A stretch of 64,000 nt of DNA from Schaedlerella arabinosiphila (GTDB lineage: Bacteria; Bacillota; Clostridia; Lachnospirales; Lachnospiraceae), in the NCBI RefSeq assembly GCF_003885045.1, contig NZ_RHJS01000002.1:868001-932000 (forward strand). Reading direction: 5' to 3'. Both the position numbers and the translations under genes were made by a program. The notes under the pieces were generated by a model. That model worked only from the letters and a program-made list of their open reading frames with translations, made no database searches and was not told the DNA's origin. Positions 1-8,743 of the stretch are shown here, one piece after another. How positions within the stretch are numbered: the stretch's first letter is position 1; the number at the start of each line of letters is the position of its first letter.

Positions 1-1
1 T

Positions 2-231
2 GGGGAATTAGTTCTTTTGAATCGGGAGGATATAAATTTTGAAGAGCGGGAATGTGTAGTCTTTGGTAAAGACAGCAAAGAGCGCATCGTTTACTTTGAT
101 GCGGGAACAAAGATACATTTGCAGGAATATCTTGAAGGACGAACAGATGATAACGAGGCGCTGTTTGTTTCGTTAAAGGCCACTTATGACAGGTTGCAGA
201 TTGGCGGTATTGAGGTTAGGCTTAGGAATCA
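2..231 (+). pseudogene. Tyrosine recombinase fragment, fused in frame to hsdS
   Basis: The reading frame is open from the left window edge, so the true start lies outside. The protein reads like the middle of a phage-integrase-type recombinase of the kind found beside hsdS genes (VVFGKDSKERIVYFDA, then LFVSLKATYDRLQIGGIEVRLR split over the domain). It stops matching after the EVRLR segment at about position 231, before the catalytic HxxR, H and Tyr motifs would appear. From there the same frame continues into an HsdS-like sequence. The piece therefore cannot be an active recombinase; it is the residue of a deletion or an aberrant inversion in a type I restriction locus. The family call is firm; the exact breakpoint is an inference from where similarity changes. 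Confidence 0.7.
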
Positions 232-503
232 TCACGCTCATATCGTCCAAGGAAATAAACTTTGTGATACTCGCTATCTATGCTATTTTATTGAATAGCA
301 TAGATTTATCTGGTTATATTACTGGATCAGCTCAACCCAAGTTAAGTCAATCTAATTTGAATGCGATTACGTTGTTTCTTCCAGAAATTAATGTGCAAAG
401 AAAGATTGTAGAATATCTTTATATGCTTGATAAGAAGATTACCGTCAATCAACTGATAAACAGAAATGAAAGTAGGTATATATGCTTAATATTAAAACAA
501 TAG
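232..503 (+). pseudogene. hsdS: Type I restriction specificity subunit (HsdS) 3' remnant
   Basis: After the recombinase part, residues NHHAHIVQGNKLCDTRYLCYF match the end of an HsdS target-recognition domain. The frame then hits a stop at 296-298. The matching continuation (NSIDLSGYITGSAQPKLSQ) lies in the next frame, so one extra base near 289-291 breaks the gene. The rest shows the usual HsdS helical region (LPEINVQRKIVEYLYMLDKK) to the stop at 501-503. HsdS would direct DNA binding of the HsdR2M2S complex; this copy lacks most of both recognition domains and is dead. It overlaps the start of the next small gene by about 20 bases. Confidence 0.7.
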
Positions 504-703
504 CAGATGATGCAGACATTATTGTAAATGGATATGCATTTAATCGTTATGAGAATGGCTATCGTGTGCTAAATTTACACCGGAGTGATAAGGCGGCAGT
601 ATTTTCTCAGGAAGGTGAGGTGCTTGAGACAAGCATGGATGATATTGAACTCAGCATTGTAAGTGATTATTTAAGAGAAAATAGAAAATACATGGAGGAT
701 TAA
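482..703 (+). CDS. Small conserved protein paired with a DUF4160-type gene
   Basis: A 73-residue acidic protein with no signal or membrane segment. From memory, similar proteins in clostridia sit directly upstream of DUF4160 genes, as here, in a two-gene arrangement resembling toxin-antitoxin or DUF2442/DUF4160 pairs; this is an association, not a proven role. The next gene starts one base after the stop. A weak AGTAGG stretch precedes the start. Its partner is broken, so this half may be an orphan kept inside a decaying restriction locus. Function unknown. Confidence 0.55.
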   Translation: MLNIKTIADDADIIVNGYAFNRYENGYRVLNLHRSDKAAVFSQEGEVLETSMDDIELSIVSDYLRENRKYMED

Positions 704-704
704 G

Positions 705-985
705 ATGCCAAAATACTATGAATTTAAAGTGGCAGGATACTATTTGTATTTTCATCATTTTGTGTTGTTGAATGTATACATGCGCATGCAAGCGATCAAA
801 AACTTACGGAAGCTGGTTCCGCGAAATTTTTTGTGAAGGATAATGGAGATTCAGTTTTACAGAATCGGGGGAGATTGAAGGACAGGGAAATCAGAAAAAT
901 ATAAGATTTTATAAAACAGCATTATAAAGAAATGTATAAGAAATGGTCTGACTACAGTCAAGAGGGATTTTATGAATATAAATAG
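705..985 (+). pseudogene. DUF4160-like protein, broken by frameshift and stop
   Basis: The gene begins MPKYYEFKVAGYYLYF after a GGAGGAT ribosome site, then loses frame near 749-753 where one base appears to be missing. The downstream frame reads SFCVVECIHAHASDQKLTEA and continues to KDREIRKI. There a TAA at 902-904 stands where the family has a Gln codon. The same frame then resumes DFIKQHYKEMYKKWSDYSQEG to the natural stop at 983-985. Both lesions are simple changes in an otherwise full-length gene of about 93 codons, so the loss looks recent. The family is known for short proteins encoded next to small partner genes. Confidence 0.7.
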
Positions 986-988
986 AAA

Positions 989-1174
989 TTGACGGAGAAT
1001 AACAAAGATCCGGAAGAGTGGCGCAGTGTAATTGGAAATAAGCATCATAAGGATGAATTAGCAAAAAAATTTAAAGATAATGACAGTCCTTTGAAAATTG
1101 CGATTGTTGTAGATATGTGGCTGACTGGATTTGATGTTCCATCCATGGCAACCATGTATGGAGAATGGACATAA
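989..1174 (+). pseudogene. hsdR: Type I restriction HsdR internal fragment
   Basis: About 60 residues match the helicase part of type I restriction subunit R, including the conserved IAIVVDMWLTGFDVPSMATMY stretch with the TGFDxP motif. There is no proper start (first codon TTG directly after the DUF4160 stop), and the sequence breaks off five codons after the motif. HsdR is normally over 900 residues, so more than 90 per cent is missing. With the hsdS and recombinase pieces upstream, this marks a collapsed type I restriction locus. Confidence 0.7.
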
Positions 1175-1181
1175 TAAAAAC

Positions 1182-1221
1182 AAAAAAGACAAAATGCGGA
1201 TATCCGTTTTTGTCTTTTTTT
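1182..1221 (+). terminator. Strong intrinsic terminator after the restriction remnants
   Basis: A 13-bp arm AAAAAAGACAAAA pairs with TTTTGTCTTTTTT, and a CGGATATCCG palindrome sits inside the hairpin. The right arm ends in a T-run. It separates the restriction debris from the sugar-use region. Confidence 0.7.
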
Positions 1222-1260
1222 GTTACCTTATATGCAGAAAAGCACAGGAGGATAAAGGAA

Positions 1261-1356
1261 ATGTTATCAGAATGTTATTACGGAGTGGGGGGATCCCTGA
1301 TCCAGTGGGAAGGAGAGACCGGCGTACTACAAGGCTGGCGCGCCGGAAATAACTGA
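1261..1356 (+). CDS. Possible 31-residue leader peptide
   Basis: A short frame starting ATG with AGGAGG about 11 bases upstream lies just ahead of the first glycosidase gene. The product is a short hydrophilic peptide containing QWEGETGVLQGW. No family is recognised. It could be a real small ORF, a scrap of a sugar-binding domain, or chance; the ribosome site is the only support. Confidence 0.25.
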   Translation: MLSECYYGVGGSLIQWEGETGVLQGWRAGNN

Positions 1357-1424
1357 TGGACGTGTGGGGAGACCTGCGGTTTTATGAGGTCTGACAGTAC
1401 AATAGAGGAAGGAGACAGGATAAT

Positions 1425-2981
1425 ATGGAAACAATCGAGAAATATGGGATCTTTGAATATACTGTAAAAGGAGTGCCGTCTTCTGCCCCGACGGAAGGGG
1501 CCGCCACATTCCGGAATGGGGAAACCGTGCGGCAGGTGCATGCCTTTCTGACAGGGGCAGGGGAATATAGAATCCGCTTCATGCCGGAAGAAGAGGGGCT
1601 GTGGAATTATCAGATTTCTATCTGCGGCAGGGAGCAGGAAGGAACCCTCCAATGCGTGCCGAATACCGGAGAGAATCATGGAAAAGTCATGGCTGACGGA
1701 GATTGCTTCCGGTATACGGACGGCGAAACCTATATCCCCTTTGGAACCACCTGTTATGCCTGGATCCATCAGACAGAGGAGCTGCAGGAGCAGACCATAA
1801 AAAGCCTGTCAGAATCTCCGTTTAATAAAATCCGGATGTGTGTGTTCCCAAAATCCATGCCCTATAATAACAACAACCCGGACTGCTACCCATTTTTGAA
1901 AAAGGAAGACGGAGCCTGGGATGTAAACCGTCCCGATCTGGTATTCTGGGAAAAGCTGGACAAAAGAATCATGCAGCTTGGAGAATTGGGGATCGAGGCA
2001 GACCTGATCCTGTTCCATCCATACGACCGTTGGGGCTTTGCGGAACTGAGCCAGGAGGACTCTTTGACATATCTGGAATATTGCGTTGCCCGCCTGGCTG
2101 CGTATCGGAATATTTGGTGGAGCTTGGCAAATGAATACGAGATGTTGTTTCGGAAGTCGGCGGAGGACTGGGACGCGTATGGAGAAATGCTGCAGGAGCA
2201 GGATATTTACGGGCATCTGATTTCCGTACACAATATATTCGCGCCCTATCCGAAACGGAAATGGATGACCCACTGCTCCATCCAGTACCAGGCTTCTGAT
2301 CTTGACAAGGTGCTGAGATGGAGGCAGGAATATCAGATTCCTGTGGTCATCGACGAGTGCGGCTATGAGGGGGATCTGCCCTTTAACTGGGGAAGTTTGA
2401 CGGCATTTGAGATGGTACACAGGTTCTGGTGGGTCATGCTGCGAGGCGGCTTCTGCACGCATGGCGAGACATTCCACAGGGAGGACGAGATACTCTGGTG
2501 GGCAAAGGGCGGCAGGCTTTATGGGGAGAGCGCGCCGAGGATTGCGTTTTTAAAAGCGCTTCTTTACAGTCTGCCCGGGAAGCGGCATTTGGCGGAAATG
2601 GACGGGAAAAATCCCAATGAAGCAGACACAAAGGATACAGAAGAAGACAGCCTGCGCCCGTTTTTGAACCGGCTTGCGGACGCTCCGGAGGAAGCCAGGG
2701 AAACATTTATGGCCGTAGTCCGCCCGCTCCGGCTGGAAGGGGAGACGTGGTATCTGGAATATTTCAACCGGAACCGTCCGGTATATGCAGACCTTCACCT
2801 GGCTAAGAACCGAAAATATAGAGCCGAGGTGATCGACATCTGGAATATGACCAGGGAAATGATCGGGGAGGATCTCAGCGGAGATGTGAGAGTCAGTCTG
2901 CCTGCGAAAGAAGGGACAGCGATTCTGGTGACAGAATTATCGAAAACAGGGCAAGATAAATACAAAAAAACAAAAATATAG
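1425..2981 (+). CDS. Glycoside hydrolase, DUF5060 / apiosidase-like
   Basis: 518 residues, no signal peptide, so probably cytoplasmic. Residues 1-85 look like a DUF5060 beta-sandwich (MPEEEGLWNY). The catalytic barrel follows at about 90-380 and resembles DUF4038/GH140-like enzymes, with candidate acid/base Glu in WWSLANEYE and nucleophile Glu in VVIDECGYEGD. The C-terminal region resembles DUF5605. Such enzymes remove sugars such as apiose or related residues from plant glycosides; the real substrate is unknown. An AGGAAGGAG site precedes the ATG. The gene heads a cluster with a GPH transporter and a GH1 enzyme, which suggests the transported glycoside is trimmed inside the cell. Confidence 0.75.
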   Translation: METIEKYGIFEYTVKGVPSSAPTEGAATFRNGETVRQVHAFLTGAGEYRIRFMPEEEGLWNYQISICGREQEGTLQCVPNTGENHGKVMADGDCFRYTDGETYIPFGTTCYAWIHQTEELQEQTIKSLSESPFNKIRMCVFPKSMPYNNNNPDCYPFLKKEDGAWDVNRPDLVFWEKLDKRIMQLGELGIEADLILFHPYDRWGFAELSQEDSLTYLEYCVARLAAYRNIWWSLANEYEMLFRKSAEDWDAYGEMLQEQDIYGHLISVHNIFAPYPKRKWMTHCSIQYQASDLDKVLRWRQEYQIPVVIDECGYEGDLPFNWGSLTAFEMVHRFWWVMLRGGFCTHGETFHREDEILWWAKGGRLYGESAPRIAFLKALLYSLPGKRHLAEMDGKNPNEADTKDTEEDSLRPFLNRLADAPEEARETFMAVVRPLRLEGETWYLEYFNRNRPVYADLHLAKNRKYRAEVIDIWNMTREMIGEDLSGDVRVSLPAKEGTAILVTELSKTGQDKYKKTKI

Positions 2982-3113
2982 ATATATCAGAAACCTGAGA
3001 TTGTGTAAGATATACTCAGCAAGAACGTATACGAAGATTGTAAAAACCGGGACTGCGGCCGAGATCCCGGAAAGAGAAACATGGAATCCAAAAAGGAGAA
3101 GAGGAGAAAAGAA

Positions 3114-4502
3114 ATGGCAAGAGAATTAGGAAAAGATAAAGACGGTATACAAAAAGTCATGCGCGCGCCGGATTACGCGTCGGACGCATTGGGGCAGATC
3201 GCGCTGAATTCGATTAGCTGCCTTGCGGGTCAGATGACCTTCTTCTATACGAATAAGATGGGGATGGCGGCAGCCACAGTCGGCACGGTACTTCTGATCG
3301 CAAAAATTTTCGACGCGATCACAGACCTGTTCATGGGAAAAATCGTGGATAAGACCCATACAAAATACGGAAAAGCAAGACCCTGGCTGCTTCGGATGGT
3401 CATTCCGTCGATGATCGCGATCGTAGCGTTGTTTACCGTTCCAAAAGGCGCAGGCAATTTCCAGTACATTTATGCATTGCTCACCAATATTTTTGCGTCC
3501 GCGATCTGTTATACGGCGATCGCTGTTCCATATTACACCATGATGGCGTATAAGACCAAGAGCAGCGAAGAAAAAGGCAAGATGGGTACATTCCGTTCCG
3601 CAGTCGGATATGCCATCGGCGTAGGTCTCGGGATCGGCCTGATTCCAATTACTACGGCTTTGGGGGACGACCAGGGGGCATGGATCAAATTCGCGGTAAT
3701 TTTGGCGATCCTTTCAGGCGTGGGTCTTTTCATTACATTCAAAGGCTCTAAGGAACGTTTTGCGGAAGAGGGGGAAGAGCAGGCGAAGGAAAACGAAGTC
3801 TCGATTCTTAAGGGACTGGGTATGCTGGTGAAAAATCCATACTGGATCAAGATCACCGTATTCGGGGTATGTATGAATGTGATGTACGCCATGATCATGG
3901 CCGCTCCGATTTATTATGCGCAGTGCATCGTAGGGGATATGGGATTCTACAGCACAATCAATACGATCAATCTGATTCCTTCTATTATCGGATTTTTGAC
4001 CGTGGGAATCCTGATCAACAAATTCGGCCTGGCCAGGACTGCAAAATATGCAAGCATCATCGGCATCGCCGGCAGTGCTGTAAGATGTATTTTCCCGTCA
4101 AGCGTTCCGGTTACATTGATCTTTGGCTCTGTTGTCATGTATGCGACCATTCCTTTGATCTCCGTACTTCCGGCTATGGTATTGAATACTTCGGAAGTGA
4201 ACATGAAGAATTTCGGCGTCCGCATCACAGGAATGACCAATGCCTCCAACAGCTTTGTGGGCAAGATCGGAAACGGCCTCGGCGGTTCCGCCATCGGCTG
4301 GGTACTGGCAGCAGGCGGTTTCGATGCGGTAGCGGCAGGCGGAGAGATTACAAAGGGTGTTACCACGGCAGTTTACGCACTGAATATTTATATCCCGCTG
4401 GCAATGTTTGTCATCATGCTCATTATCCTGGCAAAATATGATCTGGAAGATAAGATGCAGGCTCTGGCTGCAGAAAATGAAGCGAAAGCGGCAAGTAAAT
4501 AA
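3114..4502 (+). CDS. GPH-family sugar:cation symporter
   Basis: A 462-residue, twelve-helix carrier of the glycoside-pentoside-hexuronide family (MelB/XynP type), with the typical AKIFDAITDLFMGKIVDKTHTKYGKARPW-like loop after helix 2 (DxxTDxxxG and GKxRPW seen). The start at 3114 is preferred over an upstream in-frame ATG at 3081 because AGGAGAAGAGGAG lies just before it. It sits between two glycosidases and likely imports their oligosaccharide or glycoside substrate with Na+ or H+. A second GPH gene lies at 13.9 kb. Confidence 0.85.
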   Translation: MARELGKDKDGIQKVMRAPDYASDALGQIALNSISCLAGQMTFFYTNKMGMAAATVGTVLLIAKIFDAITDLFMGKIVDKTHTKYGKARPWLLRMVIPSMIAIVALFTVPKGAGNFQYIYALLTNIFASAICYTAIAVPYYTMMAYKTKSSEEKGKMGTFRSAVGYAIGVGLGIGLIPITTALGDDQGAWIKFAVILAILSGVGLFITFKGSKERFAEEGEEQAKENEVSILKGLGMLVKNPYWIKITVFGVCMNVMYAMIMAAPIYYAQCIVGDMGFYSTINTINLIPSIIGFLTVGILINKFGLARTAKYASIIGIAGSAVRCIFPSSVPVTLIFGSVVMYATIPLISVLPAMVLNTSEVNMKNFGVRITGMTNASNSFVGKIGNGLGGSAIGWVLAAGGFDAVAAGGEITKGVTTAVYALNIYIPLAMFVIMLIILAKYDLEDKMQALAAENEAKAASK

Positions 4503-4523
4503 AATTCCAGCTGTGCGGTTGGA
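4503..4523 (+). repeat. Partial copy of the MITE-like element (left end)
   Basis: The left terminal sequence TTCCAGCTGTGCGGTTGGAT of the element seen in full at 23.8 kb occurs here directly after the transporter stop codon. It is cut off after GGAT, followed by the terminator. Confidence 0.55.
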
Positions 4524-4532
4524 TCAAATTAT

Positions 4533-4573
4533 AAAAAAATGTCCTGCAAATATGTTTCACAGGGCATTTTTTT
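4533..4573 (+). terminator. Intrinsic terminator after the GPH gene
   Basis: AAAAATGTCCTG pairs with CAGGGCATTTTT (one G-T pair), and the right arm runs straight into a T-tract. The following GH1 gene is therefore probably transcribed on its own promoter. Confidence 0.65.
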
Positions 4574-4643
4574 GACAAACACAGTAATACCCGTCAGCCT
4601 GTGAAAATAGACTTTGGCAGGGAGTACAGAAGGAGGACAAAAA

Positions 4644-5993
4644 ATGAGATATGAATTTCCTGAGAATTTTGTATGGGGTACGGCAACAGCGGCAGCACAA
4701 GTGGAAGGCGCGCCCTTTGAGGGCGGAAGAGGGCCTTCCATCTGGGATGTATTTTCAAGGATTCCGGGCAGCATCAAGCATGGGGATGTCCCGGATGTAT
4801 GCTGTGACTCTTATCACCGATATGAAACCGATGTGGAAAAACTTAAGGAGCTGGGGGTAAAGTCGTACCGCTTTTCTTTTTCCTGGTCTCGGATTATCCC
4901 GAATGGTACAGGGGAGATCAATCAGGCAGGAATCGCTTATTATAAGAAATTGATCGCCAGCCTGAAAGCGGCGGGAATCATGCCAAATGCGACTATGTAT
5001 CACTGGGATCTCCCCTATGCGCTGCAGACTATGGGCGGTTTTGGAAACCGGGAGATTGTCAAATGGTTTATACATTATGCGGAGGTACTTCTGGACAATT
5101 TCGGAGAAGATGTGGATCTGTGGGTGACCTTCAATGAACCTATTGCGGTCTATGTAGGACACGCAATGGGCTGGTTTGCCCCCGGACTGCAAAATGAAGC
5201 TTATGCCCGGAAGTGCCTGCATCATCTGCTCATCTGCCACGGTGAAGCTGTGAAATTGTTTCGAAAGAGGAAGCTGAAAAATGCCCGCATCGGAATCGTG
5301 GTAGATGTGTGGAAGCATTATCCGGCCCGGGAAGGAAATCCGGCTGACGAAGCATCTGTTTTGTACAACAATGAGATCGCAGGTTACGGGATGTTTTTAA
5401 ATCCATTGTTCTTGGGACAGTATTCGGATGTGCATATGAAGTATATGAAGAAGCATGATATGGTTCCGGACATCTGGGAAGGGGACATGGAAACGATCTG
5501 CCAGAAACTGGACTTCTACGGATTGAATTTCTATAACGGTTTGTTTGACAACGCAGATGAAGATACAAAAAGGAACAGAGAGCAGACCCAGACAGGAGGA
5601 AATTATCAGGAACGGCCGGAGGTTCACACCGAGATGCTGTATGATGTGCTTCATATGCTGGTGGAAAAATACCACATAGATATTCCCATTTATATTACGG
5701 AAAACGGTCTTGCGGTAGATGAGGGTGAAAGTCTGGAAGACACGCTGGATGACCAGGAGCGGATCGACTATATGAAAAGCGTTTTAATTCCGCTTCATCG
5801 TGCGATGCAGGAGGGGATTGATGTGAGGGGTTACTATGCATGGTCTCTGATGGATAATTTTGAATGGTCGGCGGGATTTGACGCACGGTACGGACTGTAT
5901 TATACGGACTATGAGACGATGGAGCGGCTACCGAAAAAAAGTGCGCTCTGGTACGCAGAAGTTATACGCAATCATGGGTTTGAAGAGGAGTAA
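4644..5993 (+). CDS. GH1 beta-glucosidase / 6-phospho-beta-glucosidase-type
   Basis: 449 residues, the usual GH1 length. The signature FPENFVWGTATAAAQVEG opens the protein, the acid/base Glu165 lies in TFNEP and the nucleophile Glu353 in ITENG. WSLMDNFEW near the C-terminus is the aglycone-side motif. The start at 4644 follows an AGGAGG site; an upstream TTG at 4614 lacks one. No signal peptide, so it acts in the cytosol. No phosphotransferase genes are nearby and the neighbour is a GPH carrier, so an unphosphorylated beta-glucoside is the more likely substrate; this is inference. Confidence 0.9.
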   Translation: MRYEFPENFVWGTATAAAQVEGAPFEGGRGPSIWDVFSRIPGSIKHGDVPDVCCDSYHRYETDVEKLKELGVKSYRFSFSWSRIIPNGTGEINQAGIAYYKKLIASLKAAGIMPNATMYHWDLPYALQTMGGFGNREIVKWFIHYAEVLLDNFGEDVDLWVTFNEPIAVYVGHAMGWFAPGLQNEAYARKCLHHLLICHGEAVKLFRKRKLKNARIGIVVDVWKHYPAREGNPADEASVLYNNEIAGYGMFLNPLFLGQYSDVHMKYMKKHDMVPDIWEGDMETICQKLDFYGLNFYNGLFDNADEDTKRNREQTQTGGNYQERPEVHTEMLYDVLHMLVEKYHIDIPIYITENGLAVDEGESLEDTLDDQERIDYMKSVLIPLHRAMQEGIDVRGYYAWSLMDNFEWSAGFDARYGLYYTDYETMERLPKKSALWYAEVIRNHGFEEE

Positions 5994-6087
5994 AGAGAGG
6001 AATAGAATATAATTTTCATAAAGAATAAAACAAAATGAATAGTCATGACAGCAGCAGTTACAGAATAAAAAAACAAAGGAGACTATT

Positions 6088-6933
6088 ATGCAGATTGGGA
6101 TTAATACCTATGGACTTTCTAAATATATGATAAAAGATTTTAACGGAACCCTGGAGCAATTAAAAAGAACCGGGATATCGTCAATTGAACCAATGGTTAT
6201 TTTTGCTGAAAACGAAAAGAGCGAAGAAGCACTTCAGGCATATCAGGAGGCCGAAAAGATGCAGATGACAGGAGGCGCGTGGCCGAAATGGATGGCGGGA
6301 GAAAAAATACAGGCTGTCCGTGATGCGGGACTGCAAATCCGCAGCGTACATATGTATGGCCCCGGTTGGAAACAGCCTTTACTGGATCAGGCAGTTGTAT
6401 TTGCAAAGGAACAGAAGATTCTATATTATGTGCTTAGCCTGAATGAAAGCTCTATCGAAAAGGTAAAAGAAGAAATTCCAGGGATTTTGGAAGCCGCAAA
6501 AGTGCTGAAAGAGAACGGAGTGGAACTGCTCATACATAATCACGAAACGGAATTGCAGGACGATCAGGGAACGTGTGTCCTGGAGGTCTTATTGGAAGAA
6601 ATACCGGAGCTTCGGCTTGAACTTGATGTGGGCTGGGTGAAATATGCTGGAAAGAATTGTTCAGAAATCATGCGGAAGTATAAAGATAGAGTGCGGATGA
6701 TTCATTTCAAAGATATTTCCGAGGGTGCATCTCCCAAAAACAGAAATGCTTGTTTTACCGCAATTGGTGAAGGCTGCATTCCTCTGGCTGAGATTATAAA
6801 AGAGTCTAAGGATATGAAGTTGGATGAGTTTGGGTATGTAATTGATCAGGATCATTCATCAGGAGATATGATGAGGGATATATGTGTTGGAGTCCGGAAT
6901 ATAACAGGCTGTTCAAAGGCAAGTAAAGATTGA
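6088..6933 (+). CDS. Sugar phosphate isomerase/epimerase-like TIM barrel
   Basis: 281 residues of the xylose-isomerase-like / AP-endonuclease-2 superfamily. Candidate metal ligands sit in NHETELQ, ELDVGW and HFKD, in the usual order. Family members isomerise or epimerise free sugars, dehydrate inositol intermediates, or, in the DgpC branch, cleave C-glycosidic bonds together with a small partner protein. The DUF3237 gene starts 28 bases downstream and is likely co-transcribed. The ribosome site is AAAGGAG. Confidence 0.75.
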   Translation: MQIGINTYGLSKYMIKDFNGTLEQLKRTGISSIEPMVIFAENEKSEEALQAYQEAEKMQMTGGAWPKWMAGEKIQAVRDAGLQIRSVHMYGPGWKQPLLDQAVVFAKEQKILYYVLSLNESSIEKVKEEIPGILEAAKVLKENGVELLIHNHETELQDDQGTCVLEVLLEEIPELRLELDVGWVKYAGKNCSEIMRKYKDRVRMIHFKDISEGASPKNRNACFTAIGEGCIPLAEIIKESKDMKLDEFGYVIDQDHSSGDMMRDICVGVRNITGCSKASKD

Positions 6934-6961
6934 GAATACAGAATGAAACGAGAGGTTCATC

Positions 6962-7384
6962 ATGGAAAAATTAATCATGAAAATTCAGGTTTTTGGGGAA
7001 GGTACCCCGTCAGACCTGCAGAGTCCATATGGATGTGTGACATTTGTGCCGTTTACGGCAAAGGTGGAATCGGAGCTGTTTACCGGGGAGACGCTTCCGG
7101 GAGCGGTGGATGTGCAGGTGGAAACGCCGGACCATGTCCGCAATATGTGTGCGAAATACATGTTTCAGGGAAAAGATTTCCAGGGCAATGACTGTAAGCT
7201 GTATGTTGAAAATAACGGATATCTGCAGCCGATGAACCGGCAGGACCCGCATTTCAATGCGGTTCCCCGGTTCCTGACAGACAGCCCGGCGCTGGGAGCA
7301 TACCTCTGCCGGCAGCGGTTCCGCTCCGAAGTGCAGGGGATGGACTGGGGAGTGGAGATCCGGATCTTTGATGTGCTGGCATAA
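6962..7384 (+). CDS. DUF3237-like small beta-barrel protein
   Basis: 140 residues, cytoplasmic. The spacing of TGETLPGAVDVQV, CAKYMFQGKDFQG, YVENNGY, PRFLTDSP and the final VEIRIFDV follows DUF3237. The family has no settled reaction. Here it directly follows a TIM-barrel isomerase, which recalls the two-subunit layout of bacterial C-glycoside cleaving enzymes (TIM barrel plus a small beta-protein), although the small subunit there is of another family. The gene ends five bases before the convergent AraC gene. Confidence 0.6.
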   Translation: MEKLIMKIQVFGEGTPSDLQSPYGCVTFVPFTAKVESELFTGETLPGAVDVQVETPDHVRNMCAKYMFQGKDFQGNDCKLYVENNGYLQPMNRQDPHFNAVPRFLTDSPALGAYLCRQRFRSEVQGMDWGVEIRIFDVLA

Positions 7385-7389
7385 AAGTA

Positions 7390-8718
7390 TCAGCGAAAGC
7401 TGCTGTTCTGATGTTTTTCCCGATACTGCCCGGGAGTCATCCCCGTATACCTTTTGAACGTATTGCCGAAATAACTCTGGGACGGAAACCCCACATAATC
7501 TCCGATCCTGGCAATGGATTCATCGGAGTATTTTAAGAGATTTGCGGCCCGTTCCACCCGGAACCGGGAGATGTATTCCTGCAGCCGGATTTTCATTTCC
7601 CTGGAAAAGATTCTGGAAAGATAGGTGGGGCTGATATGGAGATGGTCCGCAATATCGTCCAGAAGGATTTTTTCCCGGTAATGCTGGCAGACATATTCGC
7701 AGCACTGCTGGACATAACCGCTGCATGCGCGGCGCTCTTTCTGCGCCGCCACCCGTTCGCAAAAATTCCGGACCGCCTGGTTGCGGCATGCGATGAGGGC
7801 CGGTACATCCATGCACGTATCGCTTTTCTGCAGATAGTAATCGCTGAGTTTATACGCTTCCCCCGGGGATACCCCTCCATCGATGGCGGCCCTGGAGGCC
7901 AGCGCCACGGAAACGGTGACCAGCTTTCTCCACTGCATGATCCGGTTCTGCGACATCTGCCCAAGCTGCTGGTCGAGCCGCATATTCAGGTGCAGCGCTT
8001 CCTCTGCGCGGCCTTCCCGGACATAATTCAGTAAAGCCTGCTCATCGGAATATGTATGGTGGGCGCTTTCCTCTTCCTCCTGCCGCAGGGAGAATTGAAC
8101 CTGGTCCGCTGCCAGGCCGGCGCTGATCCCTGCATCCAGATGATTCTTGCGGATGATCTCTTCCTCATCGGTGCGTTTTCCAAGCACCATGGCCGCAATC
8201 TGGACCATGCTGATGAAGCGCGCGAAGGATAACACAGGCGGATGCTTTTCCGTGACGGAACTGTCAGCGTAAGTGCGGTAATACTGATGCAGTTCGAGAA
8301 CGTCCATGGAGTGCAGTGCCGCGGGACCGATTAAAAACCAGGCCGGCGAACCGGATTTTTGGCTGGGATCTTCTGCCGCCGAAGGGAACGTCTGATGGGC
8401 CCCTCCTGCCGGAGAAATTACATCCCCATGAATCCCACCAGCAGAGGATTCGCCGGCTGCGATTTCCGAATTATAAACGGAATCGTCCTCCCAGAGGATG
8501 GCGGCGAACAGGACGTCGTGGGCATCCCGGATCAGGGCCGGAAGCTGGGGATGCTTTGCTGTCATTTCGATCAGACGGTCTCTCAGCGCCGTATTTTCCC
8601 GAAGCGGATTAAAGCCTGTGTGTGTATGAAGATCCCAAAACTGCCCATGTGAGTAGCAGGTAATCTCCACCCGCCCCAGCTCACTGAGCTTATCCAGAAA
8701 AAATTCAAAGTTCCGCAT
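7390..8718 (-). CDS. AraC-family transcriptional regulator
   Basis: 442 residues. The last 100 form a double helix-turn-helix (ILLDDIADHLHISPTYLSRIF and ARIGDYVGFPSQSYFGNTFKRY) followed by MTPGQYRE. The long N-terminal part resembles the sensor region of clostridial AraC proteins, with no receiver domain. It faces the esterase/GH78 genes across an intergenic tract holding three 46-bp repeats and probably controls the surrounding glycoside genes. An inserted low-complexity stretch around residues 110-150 (AAGESSAGG) is unusual. Confidence 0.85.
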   Translation of the reverse strand: MRNFEFFLDKLSELGRVEITCYSHGQFWDLHTHTGFNPLRENTALRDRLIEMTAKHPQLPALIRDAHDVLFAAILWEDDSVYNSEIAAGESSAGGIHGDVISPAGGAHQTFPSAAEDPSQKSGSPAWFLIGPAALHSMDVLELHQYYRTYADSSVTEKHPPVLSFARFISMVQIAAMVLGKRTDEEEIIRKNHLDAGISAGLAADQVQFSLRQEEEESAHHTYSDEQALLNYVREGRAEEALHLNMRLDQQLGQMSQNRIMQWRKLVTVSVALASRAAIDGGVSPGEAYKLSDYYLQKSDTCMDVPALIACRNQAVRNFCERVAAQKERRACSGYVQQCCEYVCQHYREKILLDDIADHLHISPTYLSRIFSREMKIRLQEYISRFRVERAANLLKYSDESIARIGDYVGFPSQSYFGNTFKRYTGMTPGQYREKHQNSSFR

Positions 8719-8743
8719 GGTTTATCCTCCTTGCTGCTGTTCA

